Positions 1 through 9,135 of a stretch of DNA of 64,000 bases are shown here, one piece after another (within the stretch, counting starts at the first letter, position 1; the number at the start of each line of letters is the position of its first letter). Source of the stretch: Lachnospiraceae bacterium (lineage in GTDB: Bacteria > Bacillota > Clostridia > Lachnospirales > Lachnospiraceae); contig JAIDHX010000036.1 of the NCBI GenBank assembly GCA_029053015.1, positions 245,998 to 309,997 on the forward strand. The letters run 5' to 3'. Under the pieces are notes generated by a model. It saw nothing but the letters and a program-made list of their open reading frames with translations, was not told the origin of the DNA and made no database searches. The position numbers were made by a program, and so were the translations under genes.

Positions 1-1639
1 GGAATGGGAGGACGGCAGTTCTGTGGCGGATATCTGCAGCCTGCCGGACGGCAGAGCATACCTGATTTTGGAGGATGCACGGGCGCGACACCTGTTGGAA
101 CTTGACCCTGCTACCGGACTTACGGAAGAAGTAAAACAGGTCAGACTGCTGAGCAGTGGAGGACAGGTGTTGGGAGCAGGAAGCAGTACGCTGCTTCTGT
201 ATAATGAGGGTGGTCTTTTCAGTAATAATGAAATTACAGAATTAAACATGATGGATGGAACGGAAAACAGCATCTTTTCTTTTGAGGGAACCTCTTATAA
301 TGGTTATGGCATGGCGCAGTGGGATTTCAGGATGATGGAGGACGGAAGCGCAGAGATTCTTTATGCAGATTTTTGGGGTGAGACAGCCATATGGGACAGG
401 CTGCAGATAAAAGAGGTGGAAAAAATCCCGATCGTCATCAGGGGCGGTCTTGCGACCGAGGGCTGGATTGCCGGACAGGCAGCTCTGTTTAATGCGCAGA
501 ATGATACCTACCATGTGATAGTGGAAAGCAGCAAGCTGAGCGACATGGCTGATTATGCAAGATTAACCAGTGTGCAGATTGCCACGGGAGAAGGCCCCGA
601 TATTGTGTGCGGGGATTTGCTGGAGGATTATCTTGTCGGCATTTTGGAAAAGGGTGCCTTGGAGGATTTAAGTCCTTATATAGCAGAGAGCGGTATCAGG
701 GAGGAGGATTATTTTCCTTTTACCTTCAATTTCTGGCGGGAGGACGGCAGAACATACGGAATCTGTCCCAGATTTCCCGGCGGGGAAGGGGTGGAAATTG
801 ATGAAGAGGTTCTGGGCGGACGCGTAGAGCCCGATATCCACACGTTGGTGGATGCTCTGCTTTCCCGGCAGGAAGAGGCGGTATATCTGCCAAACTATGG
901 TTCGCAGAGGCTGCTGGAGGTCTTTTTAGGAGGGACGGAAACCCTGTGGGGGGCAGTGGACTGGGAGCAGGGAACCTGTGATTTTAGCGGAGAACTGTTT
1001 CGGAATATACTGGAGATTGCAAAGCGGTATGACGGCAGAAGAGGAGGGCTCCCCAGTCTGGCGCAGGATCTGGACCACAGTGTTTCGGACATTTTCTTTT
1101 TTCATGGTCCGGCGGAGCAGGAAGAAAGCGGAATGGTATTGGTGGGCGTTCTCTTTGACGATGGCTGTCATCTGGCACTTTCCTCTTTCTCAGCGCTGGC
1201 AATCAACGCAAATTCTGCCCACAAGGAAGGCGCATGGGAATTTATCTGTTTTCTTTTGGGAGAGGATGCACAGAATACTTATGCTGTGAATGGCAATATT
1301 CCTGCTTTGCAAAGCGCTTTTGATTTGATGATTGACGGACAGAAAGAAAAGGTTGCAGGTGATAATCAAATCATCATAGCCATTACAGAGGCCGGGGCAA
1401 ACGGCGTCACGGGTGCACAGTGGGCGGAGGTCTATGACGAAGAGGATATTACGGAGGAGAAAATAGAGGCATATAAAAAAATGCTGGAGGGAGCGTGTCC
1501 ATACCCTATCCGCACCTTACCCATCCTCGATATTATTCAAGAGGAAGCGGCATACTATTTTAACGGCAGCAAAAGCCTGGATGAGGTATGCGGAATTATA
1601 GAGAACAGGGTGCAGTTATATTTAAACGAGAGTCGTTGA
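1..1639 (+). CDS. Extracellular solute-binding protein, 5'-truncated by the window edge
   Basis: The frame is open to the left edge (the codons before the GTG at 23 also read through), so the true start lies outside the window. The visible 545 or so residues have an N-terminal part of short beta-rich repeats and, from about residue 140, a family 1 solute-binding fold. Typical signs are an early ALFNAQND segment, GEGPDIVCGD, a DLSPYIAES segment, and a late KEGAWEFICFLLGEDAQ segment. Such proteins are usually lipoproteins that bind sugars or oligosaccharides outside the membrane. The signal peptide, if any, is not visible. A GH3 glycosidase follows after about 100 bp from its own promoter, which fits carbohydrate use. 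The ligand cannot be told. Confidence 0.75.
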   Translation, partial: EWEDGSSVADICSLPDGRAYLILEDARARHLLELDPATGLTEEVKQVRLLSSGGQVLGAGSSTLLLYNEGGLFSNNEITELNMMDGTENSIFSFEGTSYNGYGMAQWDFRMMEDGSAEILYADFWGETAIWDRLQIKEVEKIPIVIRGGLATEGWIAGQAALFNAQNDTYHVIVESSKLSDMADYARLTSVQIATGEGPDIVCGDLLEDYLVGILEKGALEDLSPYIAESGIREEDYFPFTFNFWREDGRTYGICPRFPGGEGVEIDEEVLGGRVEPDIHTLVDALLSRQEEAVYLPNYGSQRLLEVFLGGTETLWGAVDWEQGTCDFSGELFRNILEIAKRYDGRRGGLPSLAQDLDHSVSDIFFFHGPAEQEESGMVLVGVLFDDGCHLALSSFSALAINANSAHKEGAWEFICFLLGEDAQNTYAVNGNIPALQSAFDLMIDGQKEKVAGDNQIIIAITEAGANGVTGAQWAEVYDEEDITEEKIEAYKKMLEGACPYPIRTLPILDIIQEEAAYYFNGSKSLDEVCGIIENRVQLYLNESR

Positions 1640-1647
1640 ATTTGAAA

Positions 1648-1676
1648 TTGCCAGTCAACTGAATTTATTATATAAT
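1648..1676 (+). promoter_or_regulatory. Sigma-A-type promoter for the GH3 gene
   Basis: TTGCCA (1648-1653) and a perfect TATAAT (1671-1676) are separated by 17 bp and lie about 65 bp upstream of the GH3 start codon. Confidence 0.6.
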
Positions 1677-1742
1677 ATATGCATATTAGGTTCGGAATGA
1701 GTGAAAACGAAGTGTAATCATTGCAGGACAGGAGGCTGGTAT

Positions 1743-4004
1743 ATGAATGTAAAAGAAATTGTGCGGAAAATGACACTCGAAGAAAAAGCAGGGCTCTGCT
1801 CCGGCGCGGACTTCTGGCGTACCAAGGCGGTGGAACGGCTAGAGGTGCCGCAGATGATGGTGAGCGACGGACCGCACGGGCTGCGCAAGCAGGAGGAGAC
1901 TGCAGATCATCTGGGACTGGACGAGAGCGTCAAGGCGGTATGCTTTCCGGCAGGCTGCGCCACTGCCGCTTCGTTTGACAGAAAGCTGCTGCGGACTTTG
2001 GGGGAGACGCTTGGAAAGGAATGTCAGGCGGAAGGAATCGGCGTGTTGTTAGGACCTGCGGTCAACATCAAACGTTCCCCGCTTTGCGGCAGAAATTTTG
2101 AATATTTTTCCGAGGACCCTTATCTTGCAGGACAGATGGCGTCGAGTTACGTCAAAGGCGTGCAGAGCAAAGGCGTCGGAACCAGCATCAAGCATTTTCT
2201 TGCAAACAATCAGGAGCACAGGCGTATGAGCTCCAGCAGCGAGGCGGACGAAAGAACGCTGCGTGAGATCTATATGCCGGCGTTTGAAGAAGCGGTAAAG
2301 AAGGCAAAGCCGTGGACCGTGATGTGCTCCTACAATCGGATAAACGGTGTGTATGCGGCGCAGAATAAAAAGTATCTGACGGATGTGCTGCGCGGCGAAT
2401 GGGGCTTTGACGGTTTTGTGGTCAGCGACTGGGGCGCGGTAAACGACAGGGCTGCGGATCTGGATGCAGGCCTTGATTTGGAGATGCCGTCCTCTTTTGG
2501 CATTAACGATAAAAAAATTGTGGAAGCAGTGGAAAAAGGCGAGCTTTCTGAGGAAGTGCTTGACAAAGCAGTGGAGCGCATTTTATCCATCGTGGATAGA
2601 AGCGTGGAAAACCGGAAGGAAGGCACAACTTACGACAAGGAAGAGGACCACAGGCTGGCGCGCAGGATTGCGGCGGAGAGCATGGTGCTCTTGAAAAATG
2701 ACGGTGTCCTGCCTCTGCGAAAGGGCGCGAGGATTGCCTTTATCGGCGAGTTTGCGGAAAAGCCCAGGTTCCAGGGGGGAGGCAGCTCCCACATTAATAC
2801 CTTTAAAACGGAATCGGCATGGGAGATGGCGGACAGGTCCCATGTGATTTATGCGCAGGGTTACAGCATAAAGCAGAATAAATTGGATGATACGCTGCTC
2901 TCTGAGGCGATTCGGGCGGCTGCGCTTGCCGAAACCGCAGTGGTTTTTGCAGGGCTTCCGGATGCCTTTGAGTCAGAAGGGTTTGACCGTACCCATATGC
3001 GTCTGCCGGAATATCAGAACGAGCTGATAGAAGCAATATGCAAAGCCAATCCCAACACGGTGGTGGTGCTGCACAATGGTTCCCCCGTTGAGATGCCGTG
3101 GATACATAAGGTAAAAGGCGTTTTAGAGACCTATCTGGGCGGTCAGGCCGTGGGCGGTGCCGTGGTTGATGTGCTTTACGGAGACGTCAATCCCAGCGGA
3201 AGGCTGCCGGAGACGCTGCCTTTAAAGCTGGAGGACAATCCTTCTTACATTTTCTACATCGGAGAGGGCGACAAGGTGGAATATCGGGAGGGCGTCTTTG
3301 TAGGCTACCGGTATTATGACAAAAAGAAAATGGAAGTGCTTTTCCCCTTTGGACATGGTCTTTCCTACACGAGCTTCCAGTTTTCCAATCTGAAACTTTC
3401 CAAGAAGCGGATGGATGATACGGAAGAACTGCAGGTGACTGTTGAGGTGAAAAATACGGGGCGCTGTGCAGGCAAAGAAGTCGTGCAGCTCTATGTGGCG
3501 GCGCCGGAAGACGGGGATGTTATCCGTCCTGTCAGGGAGCTTAAGGGTTTTGAGAAGGTGGAGCTTGCGCCCGGGGAAAGAAAAACCGTTTCCTTCAGGC
3601 TGGGCAAGCGTGCTTTTGCTTACTATGATGCGGAAATATCGGATTTCAGGGTTCCGACCGGGGAATACCGGATAGAGATTGGAAAGTCGTCACGGGATAT
3701 CTGTCTTTCGGAGGAGGTAACGGTAAGGGATACCTCAGGCAAATGGCAGCCCATCACCATGGATACTACCATTGGCGATATCATGAAGCTCTCAGGTGCA
3801 AAGGAAATTGTGGAGGAAATGATAGAGCGGATGGGAATCGCGGATTCCGGAAACGATGGCAATCTGGGCGAAGGAACGGCGGACATGGCGGAGGCCATGC
3901 TGCGTTATATGCCGCTGCGTTCGGCGCTTTCCTTCTCCGGCGGAGAGGTAACGTTAGAACAGGTGGAAGAGATTCTGGATAGGTTAAATAAGCTGCAGAA
4001 CTGA
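1743..4004 (+). CDS. Glycoside hydrolase family 3 beta-glucosidase-type enzyme
   Basis: This 753-residue protein has the GH3 architecture: an N-terminal TIM barrel, an alpha/beta sandwich (from about residue 310) and a C-terminal fibronectin III-like domain (from about 555). The catalytic nucleophile is D229 in VVSDWG, the LLGPAVNIKRSPLCGRNFEYFSEDP stretch is split across residues 102-126, and the acid/base is probably E410 or E412 in FESEGFD. KHF and NNQEHRR are substrate-site signatures. There is no signal peptide, so it is probably cytoplasmic and cleaves imported beta-linked disaccharides. I chose the ATG at 1743 because GGAGG lies 7 nt upstream; an in-frame GTG at 1701 lacks a ribosome site. 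About 75 residues after the Fn3-like domain look like a family-specific helical tail. Exact substrate is unknown. Confidence 0.93.
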   Translation: MNVKEIVRKMTLEEKAGLCSGADFWRTKAVERLEVPQMMVSDGPHGLRKQEETADHLGLDESVKAVCFPAGCATAASFDRKLLRTLGETLGKECQAEGIGVLLGPAVNIKRSPLCGRNFEYFSEDPYLAGQMASSYVKGVQSKGVGTSIKHFLANNQEHRRMSSSSEADERTLREIYMPAFEEAVKKAKPWTVMCSYNRINGVYAAQNKKYLTDVLRGEWGFDGFVVSDWGAVNDRAADLDAGLDLEMPSSFGINDKKIVEAVEKGELSEEVLDKAVERILSIVDRSVENRKEGTTYDKEEDHRLARRIAAESMVLLKNDGVLPLRKGARIAFIGEFAEKPRFQGGGSSHINTFKTESAWEMADRSHVIYAQGYSIKQNKLDDTLLSEAIRAAALAETAVVFAGLPDAFESEGFDRTHMRLPEYQNELIEAICKANPNTVVVLHNGSPVEMPWIHKVKGVLETYLGGQAVGGAVVDVLYGDVNPSGRLPETLPLKLEDNPSYIFYIGEGDKVEYREGVFVGYRYYDKKKMEVLFPFGHGLSYTSFQFSNLKLSKKRMDDTEELQVTVEVKNTGRCAGKEVVQLYVAAPEDGDVIRPVRELKGFEKVELAPGERKTVSFRLGKRAFAYYDAEISDFRVPTGEYRIEIGKSSRDICLSEEVTVRDTSGKWQPITMDTTIGDIMKLSGAKEIVEEMIERMGIADSGNDGNLGEGTADMAEAMLRYMPLRSALSFSGGEVTLEQVEEILDRLNKLQN

Positions 4005-4012
4005 CAAAAACA

Positions 4013-4050
4013 CGGGGCAGTCGGGAAATTCCGGCTGCCCTGTCTGATTT
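4013..4050 (+). terminator. Probable terminator after the GH3 gene
   Basis: GGGCAG-t-CGG pairs with CCGgCTGCCC around an AAATT loop. The T-tract is interrupted (TGTCTGATTTT), so termination may be partial. Confidence 0.55.
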
Positions 4051-4087
4051 TCACGCAATTTTTCTCACTTTCTTTATACTTTCTTAA

Positions 4088-4116
4088 TTGACTATTTCCA
4101 TGGAAAAAAATACAAT
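4088..4116 (+). promoter_or_regulatory. Sigma-A-type promoter for the ABC exporter operon
   Basis: TTGACT (4088-4093), 17-bp spacer, TACAAT (4111-4116), 42 bp upstream of the first exporter gene. Confidence 0.65.
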
Positions 4117-4157
4117 AAAAGGCAGTATTGTGTATGATAGGAAAGGAATGGCATTTC

Positions 4158-6314
4158 ATGGGAAAGATTTTTAAGTATCTGAAAGAATCCTGGGGAGCGG
4201 TGATTGTGATCCTGCTGCTTTTGCTTGTGCAGGCGTACTGCGATTTACAGCTTCCCCAATACACCTCGGGTATTGTGGACGTAGGCATCGGACAGGGCGG
4301 CATTGCCTATGCGGCTCCCGAAAAAATACGAGAGGAGACTTACGCCAATCTGCAGCTCTTTATGACAGAAGAGGAAAAAGCAGTGTGCGATGCAGCCTAT
4401 GAACCGGCAGCGGGTGGAACCCTTGTATTGACTGCAAAGGGAGAAGCGCGTCTTGCAGAAATTGACAGTAAAATGGGGCTCCCCATGGTGCTGCTGTCTT
4501 ATTTAGAGAGCGAAGGTGCAGAGTATGATATAGACACGCTGCGCGCTATGCGGGAGAGCGGCATGATAAGCGAGGAGCAGATATTGGCGGTCAGGGAGCA
4601 GGCGCTTGCGGGAATGGGCGAGATGGGAGATTCCGTGATTTCTGCAAGGGCGGTGCTGTTTGTACAGGCGGAATATGAGGCGATGGGCATCGATACCGGC
4701 AAGGTGCAGACAAATTACCTGTGGAAGACAGGGCTGAAGATGCTTGGGCTTTCTTTGCTGATGATGGCAGCGGCCATACTTATCGGTCTTTTGGCGTCGC
4801 GGACGGCAGCAAGGACCGGACGGAATCTGCGCAGCCGTGTGTATAACAAGGTGGTCGCTTTTTCCAGCGCAGAGATGGATAAATTTTCAACGGCATCCTT
4901 GATTACGAGGAGCACCAATGATATCCAGCAGGTGCAGATGGTAATTGTCATGTTGCTGCGCATGGTGCTGTATGCGCCCATTATCGGTATCGGCGGCGTG
5001 ATGAAGGTGGCATCGACGGGAACCGGCATGGGCTGGATTATCGGCGTCGCTGTGGGAAGCATCATGGCGTTGGTTCTGGTGCTGATGTTGGTTGCCATGC
5101 CGAAATTTAAGAAAATGCAGTCTTTGGTGGACCGTGTCAATCTTGTTTCCAGGGAAATCCTGACAGGTATACCGGTCATCAGGGCTTTCAGCCGTGAAAC
5201 CTATGAGGAAAAGCGGTTTGATAAGGCAAATAAGGATTTGATGGAAACACAGCTTTTTACCGGAAGGGTTATGAATTTTATGATGCCGGTCATGATGCTG
5301 ATTATGAACGGTATCTCTATTATGATCGTATGGTTTGGCGGACATGGAATTGATGCCGGCAATCTGCAGGTGGGCGAAATGCTGGCGTTCATTACTTACA
5401 CCATGCAGATTGTGATGTCCTTCCTGATGCTCACCATGATTTCCATTATGCTGCCCCGTGCAGGAGTTGCCGCAGGGCGAATCGAGGAAGTTCTGACAAC
5501 GGAGGTTACGATTCATGACAAAGGGACGGTGCAGGATGAAAAACTGCAGGAGGTAAGAGGAGAGGTTACGTTTGAGGATGTCTGCTTCAAATATCCGGGG
5601 GCGGAGGAAAATGCGCTGCATCACTTAAGCTTTACGGCGAAGCCCGGGCAGACGACGGCGATTATCGGAAGTACGGGCTGCGGCAAATCGACGCTCTTAA
5701 ACCTGATTCCCCGTTTTTATGATGTGACGGAAGGCCGTATTACCTTAGACGGCGTGGATATACGGGATATTTCCCAGAAGAAGCTGCGCAGCATCTTAGG
5801 GTATGTGCCGCAGAAGGGCGTCTTGTTTTCGGGAGATATTGCTTCCAATATCAAATTCGGCGGCGATGACATCACGGAAGAAAAGATGAAGGAGTCGGCG
5901 CAGATAGCGCAGGCTGTTGAATTTATTGAGAGCAAGCCGGAAGGTTACGGCAGTCCGATTGCACAGGGCGGTACCAATGTATCGGGCGGGCAGAAGCAGC
6001 GTCTTTCGATTGCAAGGGCAATTGCCAAGAGCCCCAAGGTCTTTTTGTTTGACGACAGTTTTTCAGCACTGGACTATAAGACGGACGTGGTGCTCAGAAA
6101 GGCATTGAACGAAAAAATTTCCGATGCCACGGTAATCATTGTAGCGCAGCGTATCAGTACGATTCTGCATGCGGATCAAATTATTGTGCTGGACAACGGC
6201 AGTATTGTAGGACTTGGAACCCATGAAGAATTGCTGGAAAGCTGTGAAACCTACAGGGAGATTGCGAAATCCCAGCTTTCGGAAAAGGAACTGAAGGGAG
6301 GTAAGCAGGCATGA
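4158..6314 (+). CDS. ABC exporter half-transporter with degenerate ATP site (heterodimer subunit A)
   Basis: A 718-residue type IV exporter subunit: an ABC_membrane domain followed by an ATPase domain. Walker A is GSTGCGKST from residue 504 and the signature is canonical VSGGQ (608-612). Walker B is VFLFDD, with aspartate (D633) where the catalytic glutamate belongs. That substitution is typical of the degenerate partner in heterodimeric exporters. Between the first and second membrane helices lies an extra segment of about 150 residues, rich in E, A and M, predicted to face outward. The ATG at 4158 follows GGAAAGG; the upstream in-frame TTG at 4128 has no ribosome site. The stop overlaps the next start (ATGA), so the two subunits are translationally coupled. 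Substrate unknown; multidrug or peptide export is the usual role. Confidence 0.92.
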   Translation: MGKIFKYLKESWGAVIVILLLLLVQAYCDLQLPQYTSGIVDVGIGQGGIAYAAPEKIREETYANLQLFMTEEEKAVCDAAYEPAAGGTLVLTAKGEARLAEIDSKMGLPMVLLSYLESEGAEYDIDTLRAMRESGMISEEQILAVREQALAGMGEMGDSVISARAVLFVQAEYEAMGIDTGKVQTNYLWKTGLKMLGLSLLMMAAAILIGLLASRTAARTGRNLRSRVYNKVVAFSSAEMDKFSTASLITRSTNDIQQVQMVIVMLLRMVLYAPIIGIGGVMKVASTGTGMGWIIGVAVGSIMALVLVLMLVAMPKFKKMQSLVDRVNLVSREILTGIPVIRAFSRETYEEKRFDKANKDLMETQLFTGRVMNFMMPVMMLIMNGISIMIVWFGGHGIDAGNLQVGEMLAFITYTMQIVMSFLMLTMISIMLPRAGVAAGRIEEVLTTEVTIHDKGTVQDEKLQEVRGEVTFEDVCFKYPGAEENALHHLSFTAKPGQTTAIIGSTGCGKSTLLNLIPRFYDVTEGRITLDGVDIRDISQKKLRSILGYVPQKGVLFSGDIASNIKFGGDDITEEKMKESAQIAQAVEFIESKPEGYGSPIAQGGTNVSGGQKQRLSIARAIAKSPKVFLFDDSFSALDYKTDVVLRKALNEKISDATVIIVAQRISTILHADQIIVLDNGSIVGLGTHEELLESCETYREIAKSQLSEKELKGGKQA

Positions 6315-8167
6315 GTGAACAGGACAACAATGTAAAAAGACCGCCAAGGCGCGGTCCTCACGGCCCTCACGGTCCCATGATGCCGGGGGAAAAAGCGAAG
6401 GATTTTAAAGGCACTTTGAAGAAGCTGCTGGCTTATATGGGTCGGTATAAAATTGCGATCGTGTTTGTCATGATATTTGCCGTGGGCGGCACCGTATTCA
6501 ATATTGCAGGCCCCAAGGTCTTAAGCCGCGCGACGACGGCGCTCTTTGAAGGACTGATGGCAAAAATCGGCGGCACGGGCGGCATTGATTTTGCGCGGAT
6601 TGCGAGAATCCTGTTGTTTGTGCTGGGACTGTACGTTATCAGCGCACTGCTTACCTTTATACAGGGGTATATTATGACGGGCGTATCCCAGAAGCTCTGC
6701 TACCGTTTCAGGCGGGAGATTTCGGAAAAAATCAACCGGATGCCCATGGCATATTTTGAGTCCAAGACGGTGGGTGAGGTGCTTTCAAGAATCACAAATG
6801 ATGTGGATACTTTAGGACAGAGCTTAAGCCAGAGTATCACGACATTAATTACTTCCGTGACAACCCTGATCGGCGTGCTGGTTATGATGTTGTCCATCAG
6901 TCCGCTGATGACACTGATTGCTCTTGTGATTCTGCCCATTTCCGGTACGCTTATCGGTATTGTGGTGAAACATTCCCAGAAGTATTTCGTGGCGCAGCAG
7001 ACTTATCTCGGCAAAATCAACGGACAGATTGAGGAAACCTATGGCGGACACAATATCGTGAAGGCTTTCAACAGGGAGGAGGCTTCCCTGAAGGAATTTA
7101 AGGAGACAAACGATGCTCTTTACCGCTCTGCGTGGAAATCCCAGTTTATTTCCGGCATGATGCATCCCATTATGGTCTTTGTCGGCAACTTAGGATATGT
7201 GGCGGTTGCGGTCAGCGGCAGTATACTGGCGATTCGCGGGGTGATTGATGTCGGGGAGATTCAGGCGTTCATCCAGTATGTGAAGAACTTTACGCAGCCC
7301 ATTACACAGCTTGCACAGGTATCCAACCTGTTACAGTCCATGGCGGCGTCCGCAGAAAGAGTATTTGAATTCTTAAATGAAGCGGAGGAGGATATGCAGG
7401 CGGAAAATGCGGTGAAGCTTTCCAAGATGGAAGGTGCGGTTGCGTTCTCGCATGTACAGTTTGGCTACAATCCGGATAAGGTTATCATCAAGGACTTTTC
7501 CTGCGATGTAAAGCCCGGTCAGATGGTAGCAATCGTAGGACCTACCGGCGCGGGCAAGACCACCATGGTAAAGCTGCTGATGCGTTTTTACGATGTAAAC
7601 AAAGGCTCTATCTGTGTGGACGGACACAATGTCAAGGATTTTAACCGCAGCGAGCTTAGGGAAAACTTCGGCATGGTACTGCAGGACACGTGGCTGTTCA
7701 AGGGAACCATCATGGAGAATATCCGTTACGGCAGACTGGACGCCACGGACGAGGAAGTCATAGAGGCGGCAAAGGCAGCGCATGCGCACCGCTTTATCCA
7801 GACGCTTCCCGGCGGCTACCAGATGGAGCTGAACGAGGAGGCAAGCAATGTATCACAGGGACAGAAGCAGCTTTTGACGATTGCAAGGGCGATTCTGGCG
7901 GACAATCCGATACTGATTCTGGACGAGGCGACAAGCTCTGTCGATACCAGAACGGAAATCCGGATACAGAAGGCGATGAACAACCTGATGAAGGGAAGAA
8001 CCAGCTTCGTGATTGCCCACAGGCTTTCCACCATAAAGGACGCGGACGTCATTCTGGTGATGAAGGACGGCGACATTGTGGAGCAGGGAAACCACGAGGA
8101 GCTGCTCGCAAAGGACGGCTTCTATGCTTCGCTGTACAACTCGCAGTTTGAGGAAGCGACTGCCTGA
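6311..8167 (+). CDS. ABC exporter half-transporter with canonical Walker B (heterodimer subunit B)
   Basis: A 618-residue ABC_membrane plus ATPase subunit. It begins with a Pro/Gly/His-rich cytoplasmic tail (PPRRGPHGPHGPMMPG) before the first helix at about residue 45. Walker A is GPTGAGKTT, Walker B is LILDE with catalytic E539, and the H-loop is IAHRLS. The signature is VSQGQ (514-518) instead of LSGGQ. This deviation complements the D633 of subunit A: together they form one degenerate and one consensus ATP site. It overlaps subunit A by 4 nt and is followed by a strong terminator, so the two genes form a complete operon. What is exported cannot be told. Confidence 0.93.
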   Translation: MSEQDNNVKRPPRRGPHGPHGPMMPGEKAKDFKGTLKKLLAYMGRYKIAIVFVMIFAVGGTVFNIAGPKVLSRATTALFEGLMAKIGGTGGIDFARIARILLFVLGLYVISALLTFIQGYIMTGVSQKLCYRFRREISEKINRMPMAYFESKTVGEVLSRITNDVDTLGQSLSQSITTLITSVTTLIGVLVMMLSISPLMTLIALVILPISGTLIGIVVKHSQKYFVAQQTYLGKINGQIEETYGGHNIVKAFNREEASLKEFKETNDALYRSAWKSQFISGMMHPIMVFVGNLGYVAVAVSGSILAIRGVIDVGEIQAFIQYVKNFTQPITQLAQVSNLLQSMAASAERVFEFLNEAEEDMQAENAVKLSKMEGAVAFSHVQFGYNPDKVIIKDFSCDVKPGQMVAIVGPTGAGKTTMVKLLMRFYDVNKGSICVDGHNVKDFNRSELRENFGMVLQDTWLFKGTIMENIRYGRLDATDEEVIEAAKAAHAHRFIQTLPGGYQMELNEEASNVSQGQKQLLTIARAILADNPILILDEATSSVDTRTEIRIQKAMNNLMKGRTSFVIAHRLSTIKDADVILVMKDGDIVEQGNHEELLAKDGFYASLYNSQFEEATA

Positions 8168-8187
8168 TGAAACGAAAAGCATAAAAG

Positions 8188-8255
8188 AAACCGTCCGTAG
8201 AACCGGCTGACTGATTGCAAAGAATCAGGACATAGGTTTTACGGACGGTTTTTTG
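8188..8255 (+). terminator. Rho-independent terminator of the exporter operon
   Basis: AAACCGTCCGT (8188-8198) pairs with ACGGACGGTTT (8241-8251), followed by a T-run. The 42-nt loop contains its own hairpin, CTGATT/AATCAG. Confidence 0.85.
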
Positions 8256-8298
8256 TTGTTGGATTTATGATAAAAAGATGTTCCTTAAAGTTCTCATG

Positions 8299-8880
8299 TT
8301 AAATGCGCTTTTCCAGAACCAATCCATCATACGCTTTGCCATCTACGACATAGGTTCCCTTCTCTCGTTTTACTTCCGAAAAACCCAGTTTTCCGGCACA
8401 TCCCAGCATCCGCGCGTTACCGCTCCATGTTTCCAGGAAAAACCGATGTTCTCCCAGACTGCGGAAATACTCCATAAAAGCAGTCAAAGCCTTTCCGCCG
8501 ATTCCTCTGCCCCAGAAAGACATTTCACAGATTTCAATACCAAGTCCCCGGATGGAGCGGTTCTCTTCCGCGTTTTTGCACTGATCGATAGATTCCCAGG
8601 GAGTGGGTTCAAAATTTTCGTCCAGATAGTAGGAGGACACCGTACCGATATGCTGCCCCGCCACTTCAATCTCAAACCGCCATCGGATTGCATTCTCAGA
8701 CAAGCCGGACATAACATCGAGCATATCCGCACGCAGTTCATCGGGGTCTACAGGCTCCAGCGTCATCCAGGGAGTGTCAGAATAAAACCAAGCGGTATCA
8801 GTGTTTGTCCAGCGAACTTCATCTTCCACATCAGAAAGCTGATAATCTCGCAGGATAACCTCATCAAAAGAAATTTTCAT
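8299..8880 (-). CDS. GNAT family N-acetyltransferase
   Basis: The 193-residue protein carries GNAT signatures: a beta4-beta5 region followed by an acetyl-CoA-binding motif A of the form RGIGGKALTAFMEY, and a C-terminal NARMLGCAGKLGFSEV segment typical of RimJ/RimL-like members that acetylate amino groups of proteins or small molecules. The start was placed at the ATG at 8880 because AGAAGGAG lies just upstream; the open frame extends 48 codons further without a ribosome site and over the promoter. It stands alone, converging with the exporter operon. Substrate unknown. Confidence 0.85.
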   Translation of the reverse strand: MKISFDEVILRDYQLSDVEDEVRWTNTDTAWFYSDTPWMTLEPVDPDELRADMLDVMSGLSENAIRWRFEIEVAGQHIGTVSSYYLDENFEPTPWESIDQCKNAEENRSIRGLGIEICEMSFWGRGIGGKALTAFMEYFRSLGEHRFFLETWSGNARMLGCAGKLGFSEVKREKGTYVVDGKAYDGLVLEKRI

Positions 8881-8953
8881 ATCGTTTCTCCTTCTGAAAA
8901 GACACTCAAAATAGTCAATCTCCAAGTCGTCGCGTTTTGACTTACCAGTCCGC

Positions 8954-8982
8954 ATTATATCACGGTCAACCTTTCGTTTCAA
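8954..8982 (-). promoter_or_regulatory. Sigma-A-type promoter for the GNAT gene
   Basis: Read on the minus strand: TTGAAA (8982-8977), 17-bp spacer, TATAAT (8959-8954), about 75 bp upstream of the start codon. Confidence 0.65.
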
Positions 8983-9055
8983 GCGGCAGCCGGTGAAATC
9001 GCCAGGATCTGAATCCATCAACACGAAAGGTAAGAGGGATAAATGTTTGAAATCC

Positions 9056-9084
9056 TTGCATATTCATGCTAATATGATTATACT
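9056..9084 (+). promoter_or_regulatory. Sigma-A-type promoter for the HD/HD-GYP gene
   Basis: TTGCAT (9056-9061), 17-bp spacer, TATACT (9079-9084), about 50 bp upstream of the start codon. Confidence 0.6.
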
Positions 9085-9135
9085 ACTACCGCTTCATGTG
9101 AGCGGGCAGGGAAAACAGGGATTGATGGAGGGATT

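Noticed and set aside
4887..5624. A 245-codon minus-strand open frame
   Set aside because: It is antisense to the first ABC subunit, rich in His and Gln as typical of shadow frames.
8278..8940. A 220-codon plus-strand open frame
   Set aside because: It is antisense to the GNAT gene, which has a ribosome site, promoter and family motifs.
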